DNA of 64,000 bases, from positions 12,951-76,950 of the forward strand of contig NMRA01000383.1 of NCBI GenBank assembly GCA_002633005.1, written 5' to 3'. Every line of letters starts with the position of its first letter. The stretch's first letter is position 1. Below are positions 48,501 through 59,390 of this stretch, piece after piece. The translations under genes and the position numbers were made by a program. The notes below the pieces were generated by a model, which worked only from the letters and a program-made list of their open reading frames with translations, was not told the origin of the DNA and ran no database searches. The stretch comes from Phoronis australis. Taxonomy: Eukaryota; Phoronida; Phoronidae.

Positions 48501-51500
48501 CTGTGTGATCTAAGTAGAGTCGTTCTATTGATGTTTAGTCGCCTTGTGAGGTTTGAATGTGGGTAGAACTGGTCAGGCTGGCCATGTGACATTGGAGAGA
48601 TATCTCCAAATATTCATTTAAAACTGATGTTAGATTGAATACAGTAAATTCTCATCAATTTTGGACAAAATAATTACCAAAGTAGCCATTTTTTTCATTT
48701 CTCTTAGGTTTCTAAGATTCTTGTGAATGTACGCAATTTTTCAAAGATATTGACTGGTTGTAGCTGCGGTGCAAACCTTGAACATTTCAAAGCATTACTA
48801 TGTATCGTTGTAGCTGCGGTGCAAACCTTGAACATTTCAAAGCATTACTTTGTATCTTTTAAGAGAAACACCAAACAATACGTCACTTTTTGGCCATATT
48901 GAGATTGTATTTGTGTTAGAGTTGTTAGTTTTACTTATGCCTCTCTTTAGACTCAGTTTAGTGGTGCACTCTTTGTCATGTGATCTTGATTATTATGTCA
49001 TTAACAGCGCGTGGAGAGCAAGAGTGTTGATGAAGACGTGTTCTACCACCTGGTGCAGTACTTCGCTCTCGTCTTGTTTGAATGCAATGAAGCTGACGAC
49101 TTTTCACCTGCCAAGTCGCTGATGAACATGTGTTTTACATTCTTCTACGAAAGTAAGTCATCGTCTTTGTTTTTCTTGACTGTCCGTAGTCTTTGGCCCA
49201 ACACTTAGGCCTCTTTCAACTTCATGCGTGCAATTCTTTGGGCAGGCTATTCTGGGCTGGGATGTTCAAATTTAATAGAGGTTATAAATATTATGTTCTC
49301 ATCCAAGACCATAAACCCGTTGTTAAGCTGTGTATAGTTGCACAGTCCAACTGCGACTGTTGCATGACTAAAAGCTGGGTTGACAATGAACAGCTTCCAC
49401 TGACCTTGNGCCCCCCCCCCCCCCCCCCCCCCCCCCCTGCTTCCTGCAGTTCTGGTGGGATGCAAGTCTTCTTATCTGGACTCCAGATTATGATTTTGTT
49501 TGGTTACTATCTGTTCACACTTATGGAAAGTATTATTGTTGACTCACAAGTAAATGCATAAATACATAAATTCCTTGTGATAATTGAGTATAAATTTCTA
49601 ACTACGTCACAAATAGACACACTCTGTACATGGAAGTCATCAAGTCAGTTGTCATACTCATGCTTCTGAAGATTTTTATGATCTATTTGATTTTGGGTCG
49701 TCAGTTATTGATTTTCCAAGCTGTTCAATAATTGTTGTAGGAAATAAAATCATTGTTGTGTACATTTGGATGTGGGATAATTAAATGTTGCATGTAATTG
49801 TGTTTGTTCACATTTAGGTTGTGTTAAAAAAACACATTTTGTTGTTTCTTGTATGCAAAATGTTTCTTGTCAGCATTTTGTAAAGAGATTTTCAATAAAT
49901 GGTCATTTGCTGCGTATTGGCCTGTGGAATGGAAGGTAGCTCTATGTCTTGGATAACACTAATTGTAATGCATTTTACTGCTTCACTAACTTGAAGGATT
50001 ATAGTGTTCTGGCNAATACATATACTTGGTCAATTTTGATGTAGTACTAAAAACTTGACAGCTTAACTTACAGCCGACTCTGTTAGGCCTCCAGTTACTT
50101 GTTTAAGTCGCTTGGGAGATCAATAATTTCCTTCCTTGGATTAAGTGGCAGGTCTAACTACGTAGCAAAAGGCCACCAATTATTCCATACAGAATGAGCT
50201 ATGATCAATACTCGTAGTGCTTATTTATATACTTTGGCCATAAGGCATGCTCAGTGCTGTTGACAACTTTGGAAAGATACATAAATGTAATAAAATCATA
50301 GCCATTTACATGATACTATACTCTTCAATATTGCCTATGAAATGAGTGCCCACACAAACCTAACTTGGTTAATGGAATTATATATTACAAATTATAAACC
50401 AAGGACATACTGTGCAAGGCTGCTTTCAGAAGTTAGCTAAAACGAGGAATTTTGCAGAAAATTGTGTGACTATTTTTTCTACCAAATTCTCTTGTGAATA
50501 CCGCAACATCTGTTGTTTCACTTTTGGCCTTAAAATGAACTGTAGGTACTGTTTTATAGCTCCTTATGCTAGGGTCAGTGTTACATTGTGAAAAAGGTTG
50601 AGTTATATATCTTGGTTAGTTTGATGACTGAGGCCTTCTGAATTTCTAACTATATGTTAGCACAATAGAGTATTATTTCAATAATTATTTCTTTGTATCC
50701 AATTTTTCTGCATGGAAAAATGGATTATTGAGTCCATTGTAATTTTCCTCATTTTTGTTACAGCCAGGAGCACTGGTGGTGAAACTCAGAAACACTTCCT
50801 GTATAAATACTTGAAGGAACAGCTAATATGGCGGTCATTGAGATTCTGGAACGCTGCTTTCTTTGATGCTGTGCAGTGTGAGCGGTCAAGGAGACCAGTG
50901 TCCACAAAGTAAATGAATTAAGGGTCTTATGTACGATAACATCTCACCAATTCAGGACACAAAATGACGAACTAGTAAAATTTCATTTCTTAATTTTGAT
51001 TAAGAATAAATAATAATAAAGTTTATATCAGTTTTAACTTGTATATCATCACTAACATCGGAAACGATGCATTCACAACAATTTTAGGAATCTTTAAAAA
51101 ACGAAAAAGCCAATTTTGGCAATTATTTTTATATCAAATTGGTGAGATTTTACGCCACCATCACTTCTCTCTTGGGGTTTGCCATTAAGTTGCATTGTCA
51201 ATTTGTTACTTAACTACATGGTTTATTATGTGATTCATTCCAACTTGCTGATAACATATTGATTTATTTTTCTCACATTAACTTAACATTGAGTAAGTGA
51301 TTGTAATTTTGGCGAATGTGAGTCAGTTTTGACAATCATAGCACCATTGTTGATGGTTCAACTTAATTATTCTTTTTTCAAAGCTTAAGAGTTGAAAATA
51401 TAACAATAACTAAATATTTTCTGTCAGCTAATGCCCACCTCTTATCCGAGGGCCATGTAATCAATGTTATAAAATAACTCGTGCACACTCGTGTCTTGGT

Positions 51501-54500
51501 GTCAGTCTATCACTAATAGGTGTCACCACTAAAGGTACCCCAGTCGTGTTCAGAGCCTGGGCAGAACTGTAACAATGTGGCACCGTACGGTTGAAGTGGG
51601 GGATTTATTTTGCAGACGAGTGCTCATTACAAAAATTTTCCGTTTGGTTTCAACTCTAAATCAAAGCTAGTCCATTCAGTATTCACCATTCTCTCCATCA
51701 CTTCTTGCAGGCCAATTATCTCCCATGGTTAAAGGACTTACTAAAGCCATGCATCAGTGGGTACCAGCGAAAAGCAACCTAACATTTGGTTTTTGGCTAA
51801 CTTTGATCTCATTTTGCCATGTAAACGTGACCCAACTTTTTACAAGGAATTGATTTTCAGAAGTCAAACAGTTCGTAAAATCACCAGCTTTAGTCCATGA
51901 TTTATCAATTTATATTTACGCAGTGCCATGAAGTCATCGCTAATGTGGTAATTGCTCTACTCTATACAATATGACCTTGGATCAGTTTTCCTGATAAAAT
52001 GGCTCTTGACCACATCAGATACTAGGTGTGGTAGAATGACCTCAGCTTCATATGCCTCAACAAAAGATTTTTTTCAAAATTTTGTTTTTATTGTTATTGT
52101 GGCCACTGCTTTCATCCCACTGTATTTGGTAAAATTTGAAGCATTGGTGTTCTGCTGAAAAACAACTTACTGATTTAGGTCACTTACTGTATTATCGTAC
52201 TCTACCACTCACTGTATCATCGTACTCTACCACTCACTGTATCATCGTTCTCTACCACTCACTGTATCTTAGTACTCTACCACTCACTGTATCATTGTAC
52301 TCTACCACTTACTGTATCGTCGTTTTCTACCACTCACTGTATCTTTGTACTCTACCACTCACTGTATCATCGTACTCTACCACTCACTGTATCATCGTAC
52401 TCTACCACTCACTGTATCATCGTACTCTACCACTCGCTGTATCATTGCACTCTACTCAAATTAAAAATGACTGTCTTGCCATCAAAAGATTTGGCAGTAT
52501 GTTTTTGCTTCAGATCATGCGTGTTAAGTTTGCTTTTCACTGCGGTTCTCTGACGCTGTATGGTATAGCATCACTAAGGAAGTGTTGTGCGTATACAGAA
52601 AGTTATTTTTGACCCCAAGGCATGATTCATAATGACTTTAATTATAGTTTAATATGTTTTCATTTCTGTGCACGTTTCTAAGTATAGTGTTTTCTCACTT
52701 TCAAACGTCATAACTTAATTAAAAACTAATGTCTTGTAGATTTCTGTAATAAAAACAAAATGCATTCATCAAACTGTAGAGCACTGTTCTTCAAGCAATA
52801 TGCTTAGCTTCCAATTATCTGAGTCATTAATCTTAATTGGCATGTGTTTCAAGTGAATATGATGAAAATGCAATTTTCCTTTATTGATGGAATTTTCTTA
52901 TTATTGATTCTCTCTCTTTTAGGGAAATCACGTTTTATTATTTCATTTTGTTTCTATGACAACAATGTTAAGTTTACTTGCCATAATCAACCACTGATTG
53001 GTGTTTTAGCAAAGATGACAAATCAGAGAAAATTGATGACAGAAGATTCCAGGAGAATGTGGTCTTCGGACAACTTGGGTGAGACGAATTTTAGTGTGAA
53101 CTTCTCAGTGATAAAATGTTATTTTCATCCTGTAAAGCTATTGTGCAGACTAAAATATAAGGTTTGTAGCACCTTATGTGTCATGTGGCCATGTATGTCA
53201 AACAAAATGAAAACGGTTGCCAGGCAACACAATAGCTGTGCACTTGACCACCAGTTTTCACACTGAGTTTACCAGCCATGAAATTGCATTCCACCTGGGC
53301 ATCTAACTCTGTTAGTGACTTGTTGATATGTCGGGCTGTTGCATGAGAGCGTACCATTATGTATCATTCTCCTGGACTGTTTAAACCATCTTATCAACTT
53401 TTTAAACCATCTGATTGAGAATCTTATTGGATTAAACTTAGCAAACAAGGCTTTTGTGTTGGCACACAATGCTGTGGTTATGAGAGGTCAGAGGTTACAC
53501 CCACAATGCTGTGGTTATGGAAGGGAGGGGTCAGAGGTTACACCTACTCATTTATGAATCCTCAGGCCAAAAATTTAAGTCTAATTTGTGTCAAAGTCAC
53601 CGCTTTTCTCCATACGATTTTTTTTGTTTTTGGTGACAGTATTTCATAAAAAGCATCTTCACGACATTTGTTGCAAGTCGTTTGCAAATAGTATTTTTTA
53701 AATATCGGTTAGCATGAGGTGCGCTGTTAATAACATTGCTGAATTATTTGAGTGAATCAGATGAAAGCAGACAATGAGAGAGCTGGACTATGTAAATATT
53801 GGTTTGCCAAGTTTCTCTGTCAAACTGATGACGACATGGCTGCAGACATTGAGCACGAATGGCATGATTTCTTCAGTAATGAGTCTTTCAATTTACTGCA
53901 TTAGAAAAATGGGAGGTTAATGAAAACGTTTGTGTAACTCAGCTGAAGAAAGCTGCCGCCTGATCGCTCGACTTATAGAATCACATTTTTCTCCATTTGT
54001 GTTTTCGTGTTCCTGTTGTTGTGCCTATTTCGTTGCAACTGCTTCACTGATTTCTAAAAGGTTTGTGTTAATCAGTCATCAATGCCTTGTAGAATAATTG
54101 TGTTTTGGCATTTTCCACTGAATATTTTGTTGGAGTAATTTATCGACCGTTAAAGTTAGGAGAAATGCATCCCTACAGTGCCAAGGAAGTTGCTCAAAAC
54201 TTGGATGAAGCCAAAAGTTTTTTCTATCTTAGCTTCTATATGTTATGAATATTATTATCTTGATGTAATTATTCTGACAAAAATGAGAAAGATGAGTGCT
54301 AGGTCACTTTTTACAAAAATAAAGTCACTTAGTTGATGTTCCTCAGGATGTAAAGTGTAGATTTTTATTCGAAACGAACGTTATTAGAATGGTTAAAACA
54401 GCATAAAGCATGTGAACCACTCTTCCATTGAATCTAGAAGGAACTGTTAGAATTCACAAAACTGATGTTTAGGCCTTAACATTTTCCGAGGGATTGTTGG

Positions 54501-57500
54501 CATTATTTGGGATGTGTAAAAAGTCGTCCTTGAACTACATTTGTCTGGAAAATTATTCATTTTCATTCAATCGATAGATTCTTGTAGTATGCAACTATTC
54601 TGTCAACCAATAAACGCCATGAAGGTATTTTATTTCTTAAAACAATGTTGTATATCTTAAGGACTTTTGATTATATGTCACGTTTTTCTGAATTATCCGT
54701 AAGTGCACCTGTGGTAACTAAATATCTCAAATTAATGACTTGAATGTTGTATTTAACTTGTGCTGTAAAGCACATAATATATAGTAATGAACATTGTTGG
54801 GTGAATGGTTTGTTGTGAGACATTACCAGTAAAAGCTCACTTTTCACTTGAGTAGTCCTTGCAGTTAAAGCTTATCGGTGGCAAGTTTTCACTGATTAAA
54901 GTAGTTTTCAAAAAATTTGATACATTTCCTTTTAATTTAAAATCGGGGAAATTCCGAAGGAAAAATTTCCGGCTCATTTCCAAATGATTTGGTGTCATTT
55001 TTTGTGTGCATTTCTTCTGGGTTTTCACAATGACTTTGTTGTCACCACTTTGAGGTGGTGATGTAGGAACATCATTTCTAAAATCTATTGATTTATTTAT
55101 ACAACATGAAACGATGTGCCAATGTAAATAGTCTAGAGGTCGGTGTAAATAGACCGATAGTCTAGAGGTCGGTGTAAATAGACCAATAGATTTTAGAAAT
55201 GATGTTAAATTTGTCAACCTGTTTGAAAACTAAGTGTACGTGAAACAGTCAGCCTTTGTAAAGTCAGTGTAATAATGTATATTGTTACTATGGAGACTTA
55301 GAGACTATTTAGTAATAAATCAAACTCATTTATTATTTCAGAACATTTGCTTGCAACATGAGAGCATTTGGCCTCAGCAGTGAACTCTGTCTGGAGTTTA
55401 TACGTAAGCAGTCAACGATAGGAAATCTCAAGAAAGGTTAGTGACATACGATTAGTTTTGTGATTCATTTTATGGTATTGATTTTTCAATCTAGTTCTGG
55501 AATTTTGATTTTGTCTCGCTCTTGTGCTGCAATGATTCAAAGACTTATCACTGTCATCATTACTGAATCTAAATCAATTCCAAGACTTTAAAGTCTATTC
55601 TCTAATCTTGCTAAAAAAATTTAAAATTCATTAGTGAGGCAAATTTTCTTTGGCTGCACCCAGATATTGGTCTGGTCGTGCTTAGAATTTAAAAAGTTAC
55701 ACGAAATGGGGCGATGTCCTGGCCACCTGCACATATTTGTCTGATGGGGTATTGTGGTGTTGTCTGCTGTTCAATAGGGAGACAGAACGTCTGCCTTTTG
55801 ATCGAGTCTCATTATGAGAATGTCGTTTGAAGAATCCCAGGCTGTACCTTCCTGACAGCAAATGGCCTTGACATGTACTCTGTGAAAGTGCAACTCAAAA
55901 CTGATTAGAAATCTAGTCTTAATTTGAAAAGGTTTCCTATTAATCGATTCTGAAAAAGTTTCGATTTCCACCTCTGTGTTTTAGATTGCAAAATCATGTA
56001 ATATTGCAGGAAATTGTGCTAAATTTTACTGATTTTGAAATTATGTTAAATTTTCAAAAAGTTCATGGTATAGAAATAGTCCTCCCCTACGGCACATTTC
56101 TTGGTCTGGTACTTTGTGTTCAGTTAATATATGCCTGAACATTATCAAATACGATCAAAATCTATTGAAGGTGTCCCAAAGAACTTGGCAATTTGACATA
56201 TAATCAATGCATTTGAGGTTAATATGTGAAGGCCTGGAAAATGTCCAAATGGAAAACCAGTCAACTCCAAGAACATCGTGGAAGTGGCTCTTTTGAAATG
56301 AACCTGTCCTCTGTTATGATTTGTGCACTGATCACAATTGCTTTTAAAATGTTTCAATTTTCCATCAGGTGCTACGAAAAATTGGAACTCCATCAATAAG
56401 GTTTATGTTAAAAATTTGATCATGTTCTTGAGATAATGTTCTTGTTATGAATGCACCTTATGTTTTTGCTTGATTTTATTAAAAGCCATGGCCGTCTGAA
56501 CCAATACATCCAGATTGGTATAATGTCCAAAATGAATTCTACATGTAGTCTGTTTGATATTATCAGAAAACATATTTTTGCACTGTCAAATCTTATAGTT
56601 TTGCCGATATTTGGCTAAGTGCAAACTTCCTCATAATGTTATTATATTGGGTTGGAATAGCAAATGGTAATTTAAGTAACGCAATACACGATTATTGGGT
56701 TTTTACAAAAACATGCAACTGTTACATGTGTTATATGTTATTTGTCAAACATTTAGTTTTATTTGAGTAATAGGACCTGATGATAACACTGACTGTTATA
56801 TTTGAGTAATATACCTGATGATAACACTGACAGTTATGTTTGAGTAATAACCTGATGATAAAACTGACAGTTATGTTTGAGTAATACACCTGATGATAAC
56901 ACTGACAGTCATGTTTGAGTAATACACCTGATGATAACACTGACTTATATTTGAGTGATATACCTGATGATAACACTGACTGACGTTTTATTTGAGTAAT
57001 ATACCTGATGATAACACTGACTGTTTTATTTGAGTAATATACCTGATGATAACTCTGAGTGTTATGTTTGAGTAAAATACCAGATGATAACACTGACTCA
57101 TATATGAGAGTAATACACCTGATGATAACACTGACAGTTATATTTGAGTAATACACCTGATGATAACTCTGACTGTTATGTTTGAGTAATATACCAGATA
57201 CTAACACTGACTTATATTTGAGTGATATACCTGATGATAACACTGACTGTTAATATAACTGATGATAACACTGACTGTTATATTTGAGTAATATACCTGA
57301 TGATAACACTGACTGTTTTATTTGAGTAATATACTTGATGATAACACTGACTGTTATATTTGAGTAATACACCTGATGATAACTCTGACTGTTATGTTTG
57401 AGTAATATACCAGATACTAACACTGACTTATATTTGAGTGATATACCTGATGATAACACTGACTGTTATATTTGAGTAATATAACTGATGATAACACTGA

Positions 57501-57602
57501 CTGTTATATTTGAGTAATATACCTGATGATAACACTGACTGTTTCATTTATGTAGAGCAAGTACAACTCTTGAAGGAAAATGTTGAAAATTGGAAAGAAT
57601 GA
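38565..57602 (+). CDS. KIAA0513: KIAA0513-like protein, complete, 8 coding exons
   Basis: Exons: 38565-39508, 45452-45500, 46452-46496, 49008-49152, 50764-50908, 53010-53078, 55342-55436, 57556-57602. Phases agree throughout and give 512 codons plus TGA. Residues 1-290 are a low-complexity, Ser/Lys-rich region with an acidic patch (DDENEDELF) and no known domain. Residues 291-512 match human KIAA0513 in order: [86 protein letters not shown] and IGNLKK. The human protein (about 411 residues) is a cytoplasmic adaptor-like protein with an SBF1/SBF2-type region and no established enzyme activity. A human segment between CFTYYH and the LRFWNAAFF block has no counterpart here. The start has G at -3 and +4. 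Confidence 0.92.
40121..40300. repeat. 25-bp minisatellite, 7 copies, KIAA0513 intron 1
   Basis: Unit near GAAATGCCCATCCACAGTGT plus ACAAT; copies alternate G/A at the first base and CC/CT in ATCCAC, hinting at a dimeric order. Confidence 0.95.
40430..41560. repeat. 148-bp-period repeat in trimeric higher-order units, KIAA0513 intron 1
   Basis: TAGTGGC occurs at 40487, 40632, 40793, 40940, 41074, 41235, 41380 and 41523, a mean spacing of 148. Three monomer types alternate A-B-C: A has GTGCCC(C)CTAGTGGCAATTTT, B has GC(G/A)CCATCTAGTGGCCATTTT, C has GTGGCGCCTC(C/T)TAGTGGCAG. Each monomer also has a similar middle (a CTCTA/CTTCAA..GAT..T.A.ATTTGGCA segment). In reverse orientation the TAGTGGC blocks read as CCACTAG(G/A)(G/T)GGC, the CTCF core. 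Confidence 0.9.
42190..43385. repeat. 52-bp satellite, about 23 copies, KIAA0513 intron 1
   Basis: The unit includes CATCCAATACACATTTGACC, then AAACCCATGAATATAGACCAGCACATTTATCT in shorter pieces. Copies differ at several sites; a block around 42700-42900 recurs at 43020-43220, so multi-unit duplications have also occurred. Confidence 0.95.
44983..45070. repeat. Tandem pair of about 46 bp, KIAA0513 intron 1
   Basis: ACAGGAATATTCCTTCATCA, then TG(T/C)AGACTCCTTCATGGTTTGCA, occurs twice. GGAATATTCC is self-complementary. Confidence 0.85.
45452..45500 (+). CDS. KIAA0513: KIAA0513-like exon 2
   Basis: Acceptor CTGTTTTCAG, donor GTGGGT, 49 bases. It completes Arg315 and encodes [16 protein letters not shown]; the [10 protein letters not shown] block is the same in the human protein. 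Confidence 0.92.
46452..46496 (+). CDS. KIAA0513: KIAA0513-like exon 3
   Basis: Acceptor TATTTTACAG, donor GTATGT, 45 bases, phase 0. It encodes [15 protein letters not shown], matching the REWFARYVSAQR region of the human protein. Confidence 0.9.
48025..48090. repeat. 20-bp minisatellite, about 3.5 copies, KIAA0513 intron 3
   Basis: TAAGTTGTCACAAGTTxxG-type units, with variation between copies. Confidence 0.8.
48757..48857. repeat. 50-bp tandem duplication, KIAA0513 intron 3
   Basis: GTTGTAGCTGCGGTGCAAAC, then CTTGAACATTTCAAAGCATT, is duplicated almost perfectly, about 150 bases upstream of exon 4. Confidence 0.9.
49008..49152 (+). CDS. KIAA0513: KIAA0513-like exon 4
   Basis: Acceptor CATTAACAG, donor GTAAGT. 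It encodes [19 protein letters not shown], then [20 protein letters not shown] and NMCFTFFYE, the most conserved helix region of the family. Confidence 0.95.
50764..50908 (+). CDS. KIAA0513: KIAA0513-like exon 5
   Basis: Acceptor TTTTTGTTACAG, donor GTAAAT. Two bases complete Thr395, then [19 protein letters not shown] and [18 protein letters not shown] follow; [15 protein letters not shown] is a family signature. Two bases are left for Asn443. Confidence 0.94.
52190..52450. repeat. 25-bp minisatellite, about 10-11 copies, KIAA0513 intron 5
   Basis: Unit TACTCTACCACTCACTGTAT plus CATCG, with variants TTG, TTA and GTCG. The open frame over it ([16 protein letters not shown] type) is repeat-derived. 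Confidence 0.95.
53010..53078 (+). CDS. KIAA0513: KIAA0513-like exon 6
   Basis: Acceptor TGGTGTTTTAG, donor GTGAGA, 69 bases. One base completes Asn443, then [20 protein letters not shown] and [12 protein letters not shown] joins TFACNM of exon 7 exactly as ENITFGQLGTF does in the human protein. A different, longer open frame over the same DNA is spurious. Confidence 0.88.
53345..53850. repeat. Core-less copy of the 23-29 kb array flanks, KIAA0513 intron 6
   Basis: 53345-53695 matches the array's left flank (CATTCTCCTGGA, CTTTTGTGTT, CACAATGCTGTGGTTA, AAGTCTAATTT, CTTTTCTCCAT, AGTATTTCATA). From about 53698, TAAATATCGGTTA..GCTGTT and CAATGAGAGAGCTGGACT match the right flank at 29313-29420. 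The core is absent. A 40-50 bp local duplication (CACAATGCTGTGGTTATG) lies at 53467-53540. Confidence 0.8.
55068..55206. repeat. 23-bp perfect inverted repeat around a 29-bp tandem pair, KIAA0513 intron 6
   Basis: 55068-55090 (AACATCATTTCTAAAATCTA plus TTG) is perfectly complementary to 55184-55206. Inside, AGTCTAGAGGTCGGTGTAAA plus TAGACC occurs at 55130 and 55159. Confidence 0.9.
55342..55436 (+). CDS. KIAA0513: KIAA0513-like exon 7
   Basis: Acceptor TTATTTCAG, donor GTTAGT, 95 bases. One base completes Gly466, then [20 protein letters not shown] and [11 protein letters not shown]; the human protein has AFGLNKKLC and KQAVIGNL at the same place. Confidence 0.95.
56757..57545. repeat. 38-bp minisatellite, about 20 copies, KIAA0513 intron 7
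   Basis: Unit near ACACTGACTGTTATATTTGA, then GTAATATACCTGATGATA. A block of about 220 bases at 57150-57326 recurs at 57368-57545, showing multi-unit duplication. The array ends within about 10 bases of the acceptor of the last exon. Confidence 0.95.
57556..57602 (+). CDS. KIAA0513: KIAA0513-like exon 8 (terminal, with stop)
   Basis: The acceptor TTTCATTTATGTAG follows the last minisatellite copy. Two bases complete Glu498, then [14 protein letters not shown] and TGA. The human protein ends with EEQYKLLSDHIEQM at the same place. Candidate AATAAA signals are at 57970, 58266 and 58437. Confidence 0.85.
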
Positions 57603-59286
57603 TGAAGCAGGACTCAAGACTATTAAAGTAACGAGTTCGGTGCTCACTAACCGAGACTAAAGATAGGAGCAAGAAATCTTGTAGGACGTAGCTGTACATG
57701 TTCAACACCTCTGCACCAATGCCTTGATCAAGATTAGTTGTACTTTACCAGACGTTTTTAGTCCACCAGGCTTGCTGGTGATATGACATTTTGGGGTTGG
57801 AGAAGGTAACTAGACCACACATTGGCTCAGAATTACGCAGAAGGCTTGTAAATCATTGGTGTGGTTGACACAGAGTAGGCCTTCCCTAACACTCAAATGC
57901 AAGGTTAGTGAAAATAGTTCTTTGTTTATCTTGCTCCTAGTGGTTCAACTGTCCTAGTTGGGCTGTGTCAATAAACAGCTTAACAATGTGTTTATGGTCC
58001 TGGTTAGGAAAATGATTGTTTTATTACTCCCTCTGGGTTTTGAATAGCCTAACCCAGAATGAGATTTTGCTTAAGGTCTGTTGTAAAAAAGTGTTGTTAT
58101 TACGGCTACAATTACTATTGGTTGTGCATCAGGATGTCAAGGCTTTTAGCAGTGAATGAATTTACTGCTTATAATTAATACAGGTTTGTTGGTAGAACTA
58201 GCAAATGATGTGATCATTATTATTCATACTGTCCCTGTAGATAACGTTTCACCAACATTTGTTAGAATAAATATTAAAGTTTAATAAGTGTACACTGGTC
58301 ATTAACCCTTTCTTCTTGTCATGTTTTGTATGTTGTTGACTATACATGGTTGTGCTTCATGTCTTACTTTCCGCCTGCCTTGACCTTCTCTTGTAGTCTT
58401 TGATGTTTCCTGGTTGAGAGGTAGGAAAAGATGGTCAATAAAGCTAGTTTGTATCTAGATATGTCAGCACTGTTCACTGTTTATTTGGGGCAATGCCACA
58501 CTTGTACTGTAATTGTTTTGTATTAAGGTCACAAATGTTAAAATCCTTTTCGTAATAACTTAACTCTTATGTGAGAGGAGCTTCGATGTAAAGTGCGAAG
58601 TTAGTTAAACTGTTCATATGGGCTTTGGCAGCTAATGGACATCGAAGTAAACTGTAGGTCACGCTGTCATCATTGAAGTAATCTTGATAGCTGTGCCCCT
58701 GTTGATAACTGTTGATAGCAGTGCCCCCTGTTGATAACTGTTGAAGCATCGACATTCCACCGTTAAATCCACTTGTTAACAGCAAAGTGAACTGGTGCTG
58801 TTAACTTTGATCCAGGACCAAAGTTGACACCGCTCATGCTGACTGCAACTCCCTTAAACATTGAGGTGTTGACATTAGTGTGAAAGGGCCTTGAGTAAAT
58901 ATTCAACCGATTTGCCATAAAGCTGATAGAAACATGGTGTACCCTGAAGTCCCAGATCTTAAGGATAAGCCAGGTGTCAAGTACTATTCTCTACCAAACG
59001 CTGAGCCTATGTTTCTCTTTGAAAGCATTACAATGACATTTTAATGTTAAGATTGTTCAATGCTTGTTCATATAGGTGCCATCTATATACCGTAGATATG
59101 ATGGAAGTATAGATCTGTTGTAACAGTACTCACATTTTACTCATACATTGTGTATTTTATACTCAAGAAAGATTTTAGGCCTGAAGTGATGTTCTATTTG
59201 TTTGTAGATACAGAATTATTTTTACTTATTTGCTCATTGTATATGTGGGCACCCAGTGGCAGCAATGTTTAATTGGAAATTGTCAT

Positions 59287-59390
59287 GTTTGGACTGCAAT
59301 GATGTTCAGGTTGTTTGGACTGCAATGATGTTCAGGTTGTTTGGACTGCAATGATGTTCAGGTTGTTTGGACTGCAATGATGTTCAGGTT
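59287..59390. repeat. 26-bp minisatellite, 4 copies
   Basis: Unit TTTGGACTGCAATGATGTTC plus AGGTTG, four copies nearly identical, so a recent expansion. Confidence 0.95.

Noticed and set aside
49193-49561. 122-codon frame with a proline run
   Set aside because: The run comes from a C-homopolymer next to an N (49409) in KIAA0513 intron 4; sequencing artefact or simple repeat.
52136-52612. 158-codon frame over 52.2-52.6 kb
   Set aside because: Driven by the 25-bp minisatellite in KIAA0513 intron 5.
52844-53266. 140-codon frame overlapping KIAA0513 exon 6
   Set aside because: It uses another frame. The exon frame giving FGQLG matches the family and the splice phases on both sides; the longer frame does not.
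56731-57459. Minus-strand frames of [10 protein letters not shown]-type repeats
   Set aside because: Antisense translation of the 38-bp minisatellite.
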